Shown here: one piece after another, positions 18,706-27,869 of the stretch
How positions within the stretch are numbered: position 1 is the stretch's first letter
Layout of the letters: each line of letters opens with the position of its first letter
Source: Rhodanobacter sp. T12-5
Lineage (GTDB): Bacteria; Pseudomonadota; Gammaproteobacteria; Xanthomonadales; Rhodanobacteraceae
DNA: 64,000 bases
Assembly: GCF_008329435.1 (NCBI RefSeq)
Contig: NZ_NPKN01000008.1
Span: 1-64,000, forward strand
Direction: 5' to 3'
The notes under the pieces: generated by a model
Databases searched by the model: none
Told to the model about the DNA's origin: nothing
What the model saw: only the letters and a program-made list of their open reading frames with translations
Position numbers and translations under genes: made by a program

Positions 18706-19722
18706 ATGAACCTGACGCCCGCCGACGCCACCCGACCCGCCGACTTTGCCCACGTGCGCGACCTCGCCGCCGCCGACATGCAGCGTGTCGATGCGCTGAT
18801 CCGCCGGCGGCTGTCTTCGGATGTGGTGCTGATCAACCAGATCGCCGACCACATCATCGCAGGCGGCGGCAAGCGACTGCGCCCGATGCTGCACGTGCTC
18901 GCCGCCGGTGCGGCCGGCTATCGCGGCGAGCAGCAGGTGAAGCTGGCGGCGATCATCGAGTTCATCCACACCTCCACCTTGCTGCATGACGACGTGGTCG
19001 ACGAATCCGACCTGCGCCGCGGCCGCAAGACCGCCAATGCCCTGTGGGGCAACGCCGCCAGCGTGCTGGTCGGCGACTTTCTGTATTCGCGCTCCTTCCA
19101 GCTGATGGTGGAGCTGGACGACATGCGCATCATGCGCATCCTCGCCGACACCACCAACACGATCGCCGAAGGCGAGGTGCTGCAGTTGCTCAACATCGGC
19201 AACGCGGATGTCAGCGAGGCCGCCTACCTCGCGGTGATCGAACGCAAGACCGCGGTGCTGTTCGCCGCCGCCACCGAATTGGGCGGCATCCTCGGTGGCC
19301 TGCCGGAGCATCAGGTCGCCACGCTGCGTCGCTATGGCATGGAGCTGGGTTACGCGTTCCAGATCGCCGACGACCTGCTCGACTACACCAGCGATGCCGG
19401 CACCCTGGGCAAGAACATCGGCGACGATCTGGCCGAAGGCAAGCCCACCCTGCCACTGATCTATGCGCTGGAACGTGCCCAATCGGATCCGGCCAGCCCG
19501 GAGCAGGCACAGTCGTTGCGCCATGCGATCGAGCATGGCGGGCTGGATTCGCTCGACCGCATCATCGCCTCGATCCGCGACTCCGGCGCGCTGGAGCGCA
19601 CCCGCGAACGCGCGTTGCGCCACGCGCGAGCCGCGCGCGATGCGCTGGCGCCGTTGCCCGCCTCGCCTTATCGCGATGCGCTGGCGACGCTGGCCGACTA
19701 TTCGGTGCAGCGCACGTTCTAG
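18706..19722 (+). CDS. ispB: Octaprenyl diphosphate synthase (polyprenyl synthase)
   Basis: 338 aa. Trans-prenyltransferase with both aspartate-rich motifs: DDVVDESDLRRG (first, near residue 97) and DDLLDYTSD (second, near 225), plus GGGKRLRPML at the N-terminal substrate site. It makes the C40 side chain of ubiquinone from isoprenyl diphosphates in the cytoplasm. Start ATG 18706. The 249 nt upstream hold no gene I recognise. A REP-like palindrome follows immediately. Confidence 0.93.
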   Translation: MNLTPADATRPADFAHVRDLAAADMQRVDALIRRRLSSDVVLINQIADHIIAGGGKRLRPMLHVLAAGAAGYRGEQQVKLAAIIEFIHTSTLLHDDVVDESDLRRGRKTANALWGNAASVLVGDFLYSRSFQLMVELDDMRIMRILADTTNTIAEGEVLQLLNIGNADVSEAAYLAVIERKTAVLFAAATELGGILGGLPEHQVATLRRYGMELGYAFQIADDLLDYTSDAGTLGKNIGDDLAEGKPTLPLIYALERAQSDPASPEQAQSLRHAIEHGGLDSLDRIIASIRDSGALERTRERALRHARAARDALAPLPASPYRDALATLADYSVQRTF

Positions 19723-19793
19723 CCGGAAGCCGCCGACGGGCGATGCTCTTCTCGCGGGATTCGGAAAAGCATCGCCGCGAGCGGACTCCTGCC
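19723..19793. repeat. REP-like palindrome 3
   Basis: CCGCCGACGGGCGATGCTCTT and, inverted, AAAAGCATCGCCGCGAGCGG, directly after the ispB stop. It keeps the GATGC-loop-GCATCGCC core of palindrome 1 but the arms are more diverged. It lies between convergent ispB and the dienelactone hydrolase gene. Confidence 0.65.
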
Positions 19794-19808
19794 ACAGCTG
19801 CCTGACGG

Positions 19809-20597
19809 TTACGGCGTGCCGGCGAACGCGGCGCGCAGCCAGTCGTGCATCAGCCGGTAGCTGCGCGTGGCGGCGCGTTCGTCGTAGCGGCAGCCGGGCG
19901 AGTTCTCGCCGACCTCGGTGAAGCAATGCACGGCATGGCCGATCACCACGAACTGCCAGTCCGCCGGGCTGCCGCGCATCTCGTCCATGAACTTGTCCGC
20001 GTCGGGCATGGTGCCCTTGTCGTCGGCGCCGTTCATCGCCAGCACGCGCGCCTTGATGTCTTTCGCCAGCGCCGGGTCGTCGGTATCCAGGCCGCCATGG
20101 AACGACACCACCGCAGCGACATCGGCGCCGCTGCGGGCCAGGTCAAGCACGGCCGAGCCGCCGAAGCAGAAACCGATCGCCGCCAGTTTCGCGGTATCCA
20201 GCGGAGCGTTCGCGGCCTGCGCCTTCAGCTGATCCAGCGCCAGGTTGATCCGCTTGCGCATCAATGCGCGATCGCCGTACAACGGCTTCACTGCCGCCTG
20301 CGCCTGCGCATTGCTGGTCGGGCGCACCTTCTCGCCGTACATGTCGGTGAGCAGGATCACGTAGTCCTTCCCGGCAATCGTTTCGGCTTTTTTTACCGCC
20401 GCGTCGTTGACGCCATACCAGTTCGGCACCATCACCAGGCCGGGACGTTTCGCGCTCGATGCATTGTCGTACACCAGGACGCTGCGGAAATGCGTGCCGT
20501 CCTGGCTCCACTCCACCGGGCGGTGGACCATCTTCGCCTGTACGGCGAAACTCGAACCGGCCAGCAAGAGCAGGCAGCAAAGTCGGGTCATGCGCAT
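19809..20597 (-). CDS. Dienelactone hydrolase-family protein, exported
   Basis: 262 aa with signal peptide (MRMTRLCCLLLLAGSSFAVQA). Alpha/beta-hydrolase of the DLH type: cysteine nucleophile in GFCFGGSAVLD, acid residue in NGADDKG, histidine in GHAVHCF, a complete Cys-Asp-His set. DLH enzymes open cyclic esters, and many of these exported homologues have unknown substrates. It stands alone between ispB (convergent) and the ubiI-like gene. Confidence 0.88.
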   Translation of the reverse strand: MRMTRLCCLLLLAGSSFAVQAKMVHRPVEWSQDGTHFRSVLVYDNASSAKRPGLVMVPNWYGVNDAAVKKAETIAGKDYVILLTDMYGEKVRPTSNAQAQAAVKPLYGDRALMRKRINLALDQLKAQAANAPLDTAKLAAIGFCFGGSAVLDLARSGADVAAVVSFHGGLDTDDPALAKDIKARVLAMNGADDKGTMPDADKFMDEMRGSPADWQFVVIGHAVHCFTEVGENSPGCRYDERAATRSYRLMHDWLRAAFAGTP

Positions 20598-20657
20598 GAT
20601 CGATCCTCCAGTGGGTTGGCGATGCCCTTCCCCGTGGACAGGAAGAAGGGCAAGACT

Positions 20658-21869
20658 TCAAAGCCCCGCGGCGTGTTCGCCGATACGGCGCTTCAGCGGT
20701 GCGAGGCGGTCGAGCAGGCTCGTGCCGACGCCGCGTGCGGCGACCAGCGCCGGCGACTGCCAGGCGTAGATGCGTGCCAGGGCGTCGAAGCCCAGCGCAT
20801 CGAGCGTGTCGGCGCTGCGGCGACGGCGCGCGTAGCGACGCAACACGTGTGCGGCACCGATGTCGCGGCCGGCATGGCGAGCGTCCAGCAAGGTATCGCG
20901 CAGTTCGGCCACGTCGCGCAGGCCCAGGTTGACGCCTTGTCCGGCCAGCGGGTGCACCGTGTGGGCGGCATCGCCCAGCAGCACGAGACGATCGGCCTGA
21001 TAGCGCTCGGCCAGCTGCAGTTTCAGCGGAAACGCAGCGCGCGGCGTGCTGGCCGTGATCCGGCCCAGCCGGAAATCGCTGGCCACGCCGAGTTCGTCGC
21101 CGAAGGCCTGGTCGTCCAGCGCCAGCACTCGCCTGGCATCCGCCTCGGACAAGGACCATACGATCGAGCTGCGGCCGTCGGCCAGCGGCAACAACGCCAA
21201 CGGCCCGCCGGGCAGGAAGCGCTGCCAGGCGGTGCTTTCATGCGGCCGTTCGGTGCTGACGTGCGCCACCACGGCGCGCTGCGCGTAATCGCGACCACGC
21301 GTGCCGATGCCGGCCAGCTGGCGCAGCGGCGAGGCGGCGCCATCGGCAGCTACCAGCAGGCTGGCGGCCAGCGTCGCGCCATCGGCCAGTTCCAGTTGGA
21401 CGCGATCGTCGCGAGCCTCGAAACCCTTTACTTCGGCCGGACACAACCGGCGTACGCCGGCAGCTTCCAGCGCCCGCCACAATGTCCATTGCACCAGGTT
21501 GTTTTCTACGATGCAGCCGAGCCGGTCGTGTCTTTCGCTGGCTGCATCGAAGTCGATCGCCGCACCGCTTTGTGCATCCCACACGTGCATGTGCGTGTAC
21601 GGACTGGAGCGGGCATCGCGAATGGACGTCCAGACGCCCAGTTCGTCGAGCAGCGCCAGCGATGACGGTGCCAGCCCGACCACGCGCAGGTCCACTTCGG
21701 CCTCGGCGCTCCATGCCGCTGGCGCGCGCGCTTCCAGCAACGCGGTACTGAAGCCGGCGCGTGCCAGCGCGAGCGCGGCAGCCGCGCCGACCATGCCGCC
21801 GCCGACCACGGCAACGTCCAGCGCCGGGCCGCGGCGGCGAATCGAAGCGTCTTGTGCAGGCGCGTTCAT
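20658..21869 (-). CDS. ubiI: FAD-dependent ubiquinone hydroxylase, UbiI/VisC-like
   Basis: 403 aa. Rossmann FAD site at the N-terminus (VAVVGGGMVGAAAALALARA), a middle DG motif (LLVAADGAASPLR) and the second FAD motif GDAAHTVHPLAGQGVNLGLRD. The HMHVWDAQSG and CIVENNLVQ segments resemble UbiI (VisC), which performs the C5 hydroxylation in ubiquinone synthesis. Its ATG overlaps the ubiH stop by 4 nt. UbiF- or UbiM-like activity cannot be excluded without phylogeny. Confidence 0.85.
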   Translation of the reverse strand: MNAPAQDASIRRRGPALDVAVVGGGMVGAAAALALARAGFSTALLEARAPAAWSAEAEVDLRVVGLAPSSLALLDELGVWTSIRDARSSPYTHMHVWDAQSGAAIDFDAASERHDRLGCIVENNLVQWTLWRALEAAGVRRLCPAEVKGFEARDDRVQLELADGATLAASLLVAADGAASPLRQLAGIGTRGRDYAQRAVVAHVSTERPHESTAWQRFLPGGPLALLPLADGRSSIVWSLSEADARRVLALDDQAFGDELGVASDFRLGRITASTPRAAFPLKLQLAERYQADRLVLLGDAAHTVHPLAGQGVNLGLRDVAELRDTLLDARHAGRDIGAAHVLRRYARRRRSADTLDALGFDALARIYAWQSPALVAARGVGTSLLDRLAPLKRRIGEHAAGL

Positions 21870-23095
21870 GGCAGGCGCTCCAGTACCGCCAGTGGCGGCT
21901 CTCCGCGGAAGCCCATGCCGCGCTGTGCCAGCGCGCGTTGCAGCGGCGGCAGCCGGTCGCAGGCCAGCAACGCCAGCGAGCGCAGCGGCGCCAACAGCGG
22001 TTGCGGCAGGCAGGCCAACCGCACCAGGCCATGGCTCATTGCCATGGTGCCTTCGCGATCCGGCGCACGGCGCGCGGCGTAGCGCGCCAGCAGGTCGGCA
22101 TCGCCTGGATCGGCAGCGGCGGTCACCAGTTCAGCCAGGGTCAACGCATCGCGCAGGCCCAGGTTGAAACCCTGGGCACCGATCGGATGCACGGTCTGCG
22201 CGGCGTTGCCGACCAGCACCGCGCGCGGCGCGGTCAGCTGCGCGGCGGCCACGCGGTGAATGGGATGGGGATGCCGCTTGCCCGGGCGGCTGAGCCGACC
22301 CAGTCGCCAGCCGAAACGGCGCTGGGCCAGCTCGATGAAGCCGGCATCGTCCAGCGCGGCGACCGCGTCTGCCTCGTCGGTAGCCACCGTGAGTACCAGC
22401 CCGCACCGGCGTTCGGCCAGCGGCAACAGTGCGATCGGGCCGGTATCGGCGAAACGCTCGTAGGCGCGGTTGGCGTGATCGCGTTCCGGCGTGATCGTGC
22501 AGACGATCAGGGTCTGTCGGTAGTCGTGTCGCTCGGCGTCGATGCCGAGTCGGGCGCGCACGAACGAGCCGGTGCCGTCGGCGCCGACCAGCAGCGGCGT
22601 GTCGACGGCGCGAATGCCCTCCGTGGTGTCGATCTGCGCACGCCAACCGGCGCACAGCGGCTCAAGCGCAGACAGGGTGGCGGGAGCGAATCGGGTCAGC
22701 CGGGTGCATTCGTCGAGCCGGCGCAGCAGCGCCGCGCCGAGTTCGCGCGCGGGCAAGGTCCAGCCCAGCGCGTCGACGCCCTGCCGATCCGCATCGATGC
22801 GCGCGCTGCCGAACTCACCGGCGCGGCTGACATGGATGTGCCGGATCGGTGTCGCGCGCGCGGCGGCATGCCGCCATACGCCGATGGCTTCGAGGCCGTT
22901 GACGGTGGCACGAGCCAGCGCCAGGTTGCGTTCGTCGTAGCTGGGTTGGGCATCGGCACGCGGCGCGGCGCTTTCGACGAGGGTGGCGGCGATGCCGGCG
23001 GCGTCCAGTGCGATCGCCAGGCTGGCGCCGACCAGGCCGCCGCCGACGATCATTACGCCCGATTCGCTGACGGTAGGGGATCCGGAGGTATTCAT
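21866..23095 (-). CDS. ubiH: 2-octaprenyl-6-methoxyphenol hydroxylase
   Basis: 409 aa. FAD-dependent aromatic hydroxylase: VMIVGGGLVGASLAIALDAA at the N-terminus, PSYDERNLALA and HIHVSRAGEFG as in UbiH, then VGNAAQTVHPIGAQGFNLGL. It carries out the C1 hydroxylation in ubiquinone synthesis. Start ATG 23095 (MNTSGSP) has GGAGG 5 nt upstream; an in-frame extension to 23137 is less likely. First gene of a two-gene operon with the ubiI-like gene. The second motif reads GNAAQ rather than GDAAH, within known UbiH variation. Confidence 0.88.
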   Translation of the reverse strand: MNTSGSPTVSESGVMIVGGGLVGASLAIALDAAGIAATLVESAAPRADAQPSYDERNLALARATVNGLEAIGVWRHAAARATPIRHIHVSRAGEFGSARIDADRQGVDALGWTLPARELGAALLRRLDECTRLTRFAPATLSALEPLCAGWRAQIDTTEGIRAVDTPLLVGADGTGSFVRARLGIDAERHDYRQTLIVCTITPERDHANRAYERFADTGPIALLPLAERRCGLVLTVATDEADAVAALDDAGFIELAQRRFGWRLGRLSRPGKRHPHPIHRVAAAQLTAPRAVLVGNAAQTVHPIGAQGFNLGLRDALTLAELVTAAADPGDADLLARYAARRAPDREGTMAMSHGLVRLACLPQPLLAPLRSLALLACDRLPPLQRALAQRGMGFRGEPPLAVLERLP

Positions 23096-23184
23096 GCGCC
23101 GATGATACGCGCTGAGACTGTCTGGGCTGCAGTGCATTGGGCTAGACTAATGGTCTGTATCCAGACGTCTACACGGAGCCTCTC

Positions 23185-23802
23185 ATGGCCAAGACCGCGA
23201 CCCAACGCCTCGGCATCTTCCTGGCACTCGCCGTGGTGATGGCGGCAACCCGCATCCACATTTCGCTGCTCCATCACGCCTTGTGGGACGCCTCCTGGGC
23301 CATTTTCTTCCTCGCCGGCTTCTGGCTTCGTGGCGCCGGCCGGCGGGCCGGCCTCAATTGGGCGTTCCCGCTGCTGATGATCGAAGCGGTCGTGATCGAC
23401 TATCTGGTGATCAACGGCCAGGGCATCGACTTCTGGAGCCATTACTGCGTGTCGGTGGCGTACTGGTTCCTGGTTCCGTCCTACCTCAGCCTGTGGCTGG
23501 GCGGCAGCTGGCTGGCAAAACACCAGGCCGGCCTGCAACTGCAGACGCTGGGTATGGCGATCGTGGCGTTCGTGGTCAGCTGGACCGCGTGCTATCTCCT
23601 GTCCAATGGCAGCTTCTACTGGCTCAGCGCCAGCGTGCCGCTGCCGCGCAGTTCCGCCGCATGGTTCGCCAATCTGGGCGACTGGTATCTGCCGTTCCTG
23701 CAGACCACGGCGCTGTATGTCGCCATCGGCGCCGTGGCGCACGTGCTCGCGACGCAAGTCTCGCGCGCGCTGCAAGCCGAACGGGCCGGGCTGCCGCGCT
23801 GA
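23185..23802 (+). CDS. BtuM-like membrane protein, candidate cobalamin transporter
   Basis: 205 aa, about six membrane helices. The pattern HHALWDASWAIFFLAGFWL, IDYLVINGQG and SHYCVSVAYWFLVPSYLSLW recalls BtuM, a solitary ECF-type S-component that binds cobalamin in Gram-negative bacteria through a cysteine ligand. Cys88 here stands in the corresponding loop. The next gene, 6 nt on, is a cobalamin adenosyltransferase, which supports a vitamin B12 role. Start ATG 23185 with GGAGCC upstream. Family assignment is from memory of the pattern and should be taken as probable. Confidence 0.6.
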   Translation: MAKTATQRLGIFLALAVVMAATRIHISLLHHALWDASWAIFFLAGFWLRGAGRRAGLNWAFPLLMIEAVVIDYLVINGQGIDFWSHYCVSVAYWFLVPSYLSLWLGGSWLAKHQAGLQLQTLGMAIVAFVVSWTACYLLSNGSFYWLSASVPLPRSSAAWFANLGDWYLPFLQTTALYVAIGAVAHVLATQVSRALQAERAGLPR

Positions 23803-23808
23803 TCGGCG

Positions 23809-24381
23809 ATGGGCAATCGTCTTTCGAAGATCTACACGCGCACCGGCGATGACGGCAGCACCGGCCTGGGCGACGGTTCGCGCGTGGGCAAGGACTCGCT
23901 GCGGGTCAACGCCTACGGCACGGTGGACGAACTCAACAGCGCCATCGGCATGGTTCTGGCTGCCGACGGCGTCGGCGACGAGGTGCGCGAGGCGCTGACC
24001 CAGGTGCAGCACGATCTGTTCGACCTTGGCGGCGAGCTGTGCATTCCCGGCATGGCGATGGTCGAGAACAGCGACATCGATCGACTGGAAAACATCCTCG
24101 ACCGGCTGAACGAACCGTTGCCGCCACTGAAGGAGTTCATCCTGCCCGGCGGCGGCATGGCCGCGGCCTGCGGCCACTTGGCGCGCACGGTATGCCGTCG
24201 TGCCGAGCGTGAGGTGATTGCGCTGTCGCGGGTGGAAGACATCCGCAGCCAGCCGCAACGCTATCTCAACCGGCTGTCCGATCTGCTCTTCGTGATCTCG
24301 CGCGTACTGGCACGGGCCAGTGGTCACGGCGAAGTGCTTTGGCAGCACGAGCGCCGCCGCAAACCGAAAGCCGCCGAATAA
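23809..24381 (+). CDS. PduO-type cob(I)alamin adenosyltransferase
   Basis: 190 aa. ATP:corrinoid adenosyltransferase of the PduO/ATR type: KIYTRTGDDGSTGLGDGSRV forms the ATP site, then NAYGTVDELNSAIG, and the R-rich RTVCRRAERE active-site helix. It converts cob(I)alamin to adenosylcobalamin in the cytoplasm. It follows the BtuM-like gene by 6 nt and precedes the deacetylase-family gene by 6 nt, so all three are one operon. Confidence 0.95.
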   Translation: MGNRLSKIYTRTGDDGSTGLGDGSRVGKDSLRVNAYGTVDELNSAIGMVLAADGVGDEVREALTQVQHDLFDLGGELCIPGMAMVENSDIDRLENILDRLNEPLPPLKEFILPGGGMAAACGHLARTVCRRAEREVIALSRVEDIRSQPQRYLNRLSDLLFVISRVLARASGHGEVLWQHERRRKPKAAE

Positions 24382-24387
24382 GCCGCC

Positions 24388-25311
24388 GTGCTGCGGTTGT
24401 ACACCCATCCCGCCTGCCTGCAGCACGATCCCGGCCCCGGACATGCCGAGCGGCCAGCTCGGTTGCGTGCCGTGTTGCAGGCGCTGGACCACGACCGCTA
24501 CGCCGCGCTCGACCGCGTCGAGGCGCCGCGAGCGACTCGCGAGCAGCTGTTGCGGGTGCACGGCAGCAACCACGTCGAACGAATCCTGGCCAGCGCGCCG
24601 CCGGCTGGCACGACCTTCACACTCGACGAGGACACCGTGATGTCGCCTGGCTCGGCCGAAGCCGCGGTGCGCGCGGCCGGCGCCGTGGTGGCCGCCGTCG
24701 ACGCCGTGATGAGCGGCGCCAGCCAGCGCGCGTTCTGTGCGGTGCGCCCACCGGGGCACCACGCCACGCGCGACCAGGCCATGGGATTCTGCCTGTTCAA
24801 CAATATCGCGGTGGGCGCCGCCCACGCACTGGCGGCGCATGGCCTGAGGCGGATCGCGATCGCCGATTTCGACGTGCACCATGGCAACGGCACCCAGGCG
24901 ATTTTCGAACGAGAGCCGCGCGTATTGTTCGCTTCCAGCCACCAGTCGCCGCTCTATCCGGGCAGCGGTGGCGAGGATGAATGCGGCGTCGGCAACATCG
25001 TCAACGGCACGTTGTCGCCCGGTGCCGGCTCACACGAGTTCCGTGAACTGTGGGACGGTGTGCTGCTGCCGCGCCTGCACGCATTCAAGCCGCAGCTGGT
25101 GCTGGTTTCGGCCGGATTCGACGCCCACCGCAACGATCCATTGGCGGACATCCGGCTGGGCCAGGAGGACTACGCCTGGATCACCGAACGGCTGCTGACG
25201 CTGGCCCGCACCCATGCGCGGGGCCGGCTGGTTTCCAGCCTGGAAGGCGGCTACGACCTTGCCGCGCTGGCGGCCAGCACGGCCGCGCATGTCGGCGCGC
25301 TCATGGAATAG
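24388..25311 (+). CDS. Histone deacetylase-family (acetoin utilisation AcuC-like) hydrolase
   Basis: 307 aa. Start is GTG 24388. Zinc-dependent deacetylase/amidohydrolase fold: RPPGHHATRDQAMGFCLFNN, the metal site FDVHHGNGTQ, the loop SSHQSPLYPGSG and SAGFDAHRNDPLA. Bacterial members remove acetyl groups from polyamines or small amides. Third gene of the BtuM-like/adenosyltransferase operon. Substrate unknown. Confidence 0.92.
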   Translation: MLRLYTHPACLQHDPGPGHAERPARLRAVLQALDHDRYAALDRVEAPRATREQLLRVHGSNHVERILASAPPAGTTFTLDEDTVMSPGSAEAAVRAAGAVVAAVDAVMSGASQRAFCAVRPPGHHATRDQAMGFCLFNNIAVGAAHALAAHGLRRIAIADFDVHHGNGTQAIFEREPRVLFASSHQSPLYPGSGGEDECGVGNIVNGTLSPGAGSHEFRELWDGVLLPRLHAFKPQLVLVSAGFDAHRNDPLADIRLGQEDYAWITERLLTLARTHARGRLVSSLEGGYDLAALAASTAAHVGALME

Positions 25312-25450
25312 ATCTCACCCGACTGGCGGGGAATTCCGCATGGGCCGAGCCACTCATGCTGAATCCTGGCGCGAGCCGCGCAAAACGCCTGCCTGCCTTC
25401 GAGGGGGTCTTTCTGCTAGCTTAACGAGCCTTCGAAACCGACAGATTTCC

Positions 25451-27835
25451 ATGCTGACGTCCAAGTTTCCCCCGCGCCGCCTGTTGGCGGTCGCCGCCGC
25501 ACTTGCCCTGATCGGCGGGCCGGCCGATGCCAGCAGCGGCCAGAACGTTCCCCCGGGCTCGCCGGAACCGGTTGATCAGGCCTGTCCACTTGGCTCGTTC
25601 CACTGTGCGCCGCGCCCTCTCAATTACGCGATGTGTCGACCCAATGCGCTGCTGGATTTCTACGATCCGAGCCTGGGCAAGGACCCTGCCCTGCGCGAAA
25701 CCAGTCCCACCCGGGTCCAGGCGCAGCACGTGGACAGCTCCAGCCAGACGATCTATCGCCTGTCCGGAACGGTCAAGCTTCAACGCGCGGACCAGCAGCT
25801 GCAGGCCGACAGCGTCGATTACAACAACACCAGCACCGATTACGACGCCCGCGGCAACGTGCGCTATCAGGAGGCGGGCCAGTTGCTGGCCGCTTCGCAC
25901 ATGCGCGGCAACACCGACGCCAGCCGCGGCATCGCCGACGACGTGCGCTACCAGATGCTCGACTCGCGCGGCAACGGCGTCGCCAAACAGGGCCACTTGC
26001 TGGATGCCCAGCACTCGCGCTATTCGATGGCCACCTATTCCACCTGTGACGTCGGCCATCACCTGTGGGAGTTCCGTGCCAAGTCGATCACCATCGACAA
26101 GGACACCGGCGTGGGCGTGGCGCGCAACGCCACCATGCGGATCGGCAACGTGCCGTTCCTCTACCTGCCGTACTTCACTTTCCCCACCGACGACCGGCGC
26201 AAGAGTGGCTTCCTGTATCCCACCATCGGCAATACCAGTCGTTCAGGATTCGAGGTCAGCGCGCCGTATTACCTGAACCTGGCGCCCAATTACGACGCCA
26301 CGCTGGATCCGCGCACGTACAGCGACCGCGGCGCCATGCTCGCTGGCGAATTCCGTTACCTCGTGCCTGGCAGCAACGGCCAGCTCAACGTGGAATACGT
26401 GCCGAAAGACCACGGCGAGAGCGATGGTCTGGCCGACACCAAGGGCGATTCGCGCTACCTGGCCAAGTTCTACGATCGAACGGCTTTGTGGCCGGGCTGG
26501 CAGTTCGTGGGTTCGTACAACCATGCCTCGGACAGCAGCTACCTGTACGACTACGGCGACAGCCTGTCGCATGCCGCGGTCTACCGTCTGGCATCCAGTG
26601 CCGCGGTCAGGGGCGGCGGCACATGGTGGAACGCGTCGTTCGGCGGCACCATCTATCAGAACGTGAACCCGTTCGTGACCGACCGCACGTTGCCGTACCG
26701 GCAACTGCCCTACGCGACTTTCAGCATGGATCTGCCACTGTCGCGATGGCTGGAATTCGGCATGGATGCCCAGGCGGTGGCCTTCCGCAAACCCGGTTTC
26801 GTCGAGGGTCAGCGCGAGGATATCTATCCCTACCTGACGGCCGATTTCGGCAGCTCGGCCTGGTTCGTGCGGCCTAAGCTGGCGTATCGCTATACCGCCT
26901 ACCAATTGAGCGGCGGCTATCAGGGTTACGGCTATGGCGGGCCTCTCGCTGCTGGCGCAACCGGTCCGTTCGACCAGAAATCGCCGAGCCGCGCACTGCC
27001 GATCGTCAGCCTCGACAGCGGGCTGATCTTCGATCGCAGCACCTCGCTGTTCGGCAGCAGCTACACACAAACCCTGGAACCCCGGCTGTACTACCTGTAT
27101 GTGCCTTATCGCAACCAGAACAATTTGCCGGTATTCGACACCAGGCTGATGTCGTTCGATTACTGGCAATTGTTCTCGCCGAACCAGTTTTCCGGTGCCG
27201 ATCGGCAGATGGATGCGAACAATCTCACTGCCGCTCTCACCAGCCGCCTGCTCGACGACAGTGGTGTGGAGCGAGTGTCGGCCAGCATCGGCCAGATCCA
27301 CTATTTCAGCCCGCAGAAAGTACTGGCTACCGACTGGGTCCGCTCGGCCTACGTGGCGCAGCTCGACGTACAGCTCAGCGACCGTTGGCGGCTTGCCAGC
27401 TCCTACCAGTGGAGTCCGAACACGCGCCTCACGGACATGGCGTCCGTGGAATTGCAGCGGCGCCTGGGCAGCGACGGCATCTTCAACTTCTCGTACCGCT
27501 ATCGCCGCGGGTTGCTGGAACAATACAACGCTTCGGTGGTCTATCCGATATCCGATCGCTGGAAGCTGGTGGGAGCCTGGACTTATTCGGTCAAGGATCG
27601 CGAGACCGTCGATGCGCTGGCCGGCGTGGAGTACGACAGCTGTTGCGTCTCGCTGCAACTGGTCGCCCGCAATTACATCAACCAGAACTACTACGGCTTC
27701 GGCCCGTCTCCCGCGGGTGGCAATACCAGCCTGCGCGACAATGCAATCATGTTCGAAGTGGTTTTCAAGGGACTCGGCTCATCGGGTGGTCAGATCGACC
27801 CGCTGTTGCGCCGTGATATTCTCGGCTATCAATAA
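25451..27835 (+). CDS. lptD: LPS-assembly outer-membrane protein LptD
   Basis: 794 aa. Start ATG 25451 opens a signal peptide (KFPPRRLLAVAAALALIGGP), unlike the upstream in-frame extension. An OstA/LptA-like periplasmic beta-jellyroll (about 100-230; IYRLSGTVKLQRADQQLQAD) precedes the large 26-strand barrel (about 240-790). Paired cysteines near the N-terminus and the CC at CCVSLQL near the C-terminus fit the disulfides needed for LptD folding. With LptE it inserts LPS into the outer leaflet. Followed by its chaperone surA. Confidence 0.96.
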   Translation: MLTSKFPPRRLLAVAAALALIGGPADASSGQNVPPGSPEPVDQACPLGSFHCAPRPLNYAMCRPNALLDFYDPSLGKDPALRETSPTRVQAQHVDSSSQTIYRLSGTVKLQRADQQLQADSVDYNNTSTDYDARGNVRYQEAGQLLAASHMRGNTDASRGIADDVRYQMLDSRGNGVAKQGHLLDAQHSRYSMATYSTCDVGHHLWEFRAKSITIDKDTGVGVARNATMRIGNVPFLYLPYFTFPTDDRRKSGFLYPTIGNTSRSGFEVSAPYYLNLAPNYDATLDPRTYSDRGAMLAGEFRYLVPGSNGQLNVEYVPKDHGESDGLADTKGDSRYLAKFYDRTALWPGWQFVGSYNHASDSSYLYDYGDSLSHAAVYRLASSAAVRGGGTWWNASFGGTIYQNVNPFVTDRTLPYRQLPYATFSMDLPLSRWLEFGMDAQAVAFRKPGFVEGQREDIYPYLTADFGSSAWFVRPKLAYRYTAYQLSGGYQGYGYGGPLAAGATGPFDQKSPSRALPIVSLDSGLIFDRSTSLFGSSYTQTLEPRLYYLYVPYRNQNNLPVFDTRLMSFDYWQLFSPNQFSGADRQMDANNLTAALTSRLLDDSGVERVSASIGQIHYFSPQKVLATDWVRSAYVAQLDVQLSDRWRLASSYQWSPNTRLTDMASVELQRRLGSDGIFNFSYRYRRGLLEQYNASVVYPISDRWKLVGAWTYSVKDRETVDALAGVEYDSCCVSLQLVARNYINQNYYGFGPSPAGGNTSLRDNAIMFEVVFKGLGSSGGQIDPLLRRDILGYQ

Positions 27836-27869
27836 ACGCATTCGCCCCGGCGATCCAGGCTTTCCATCG

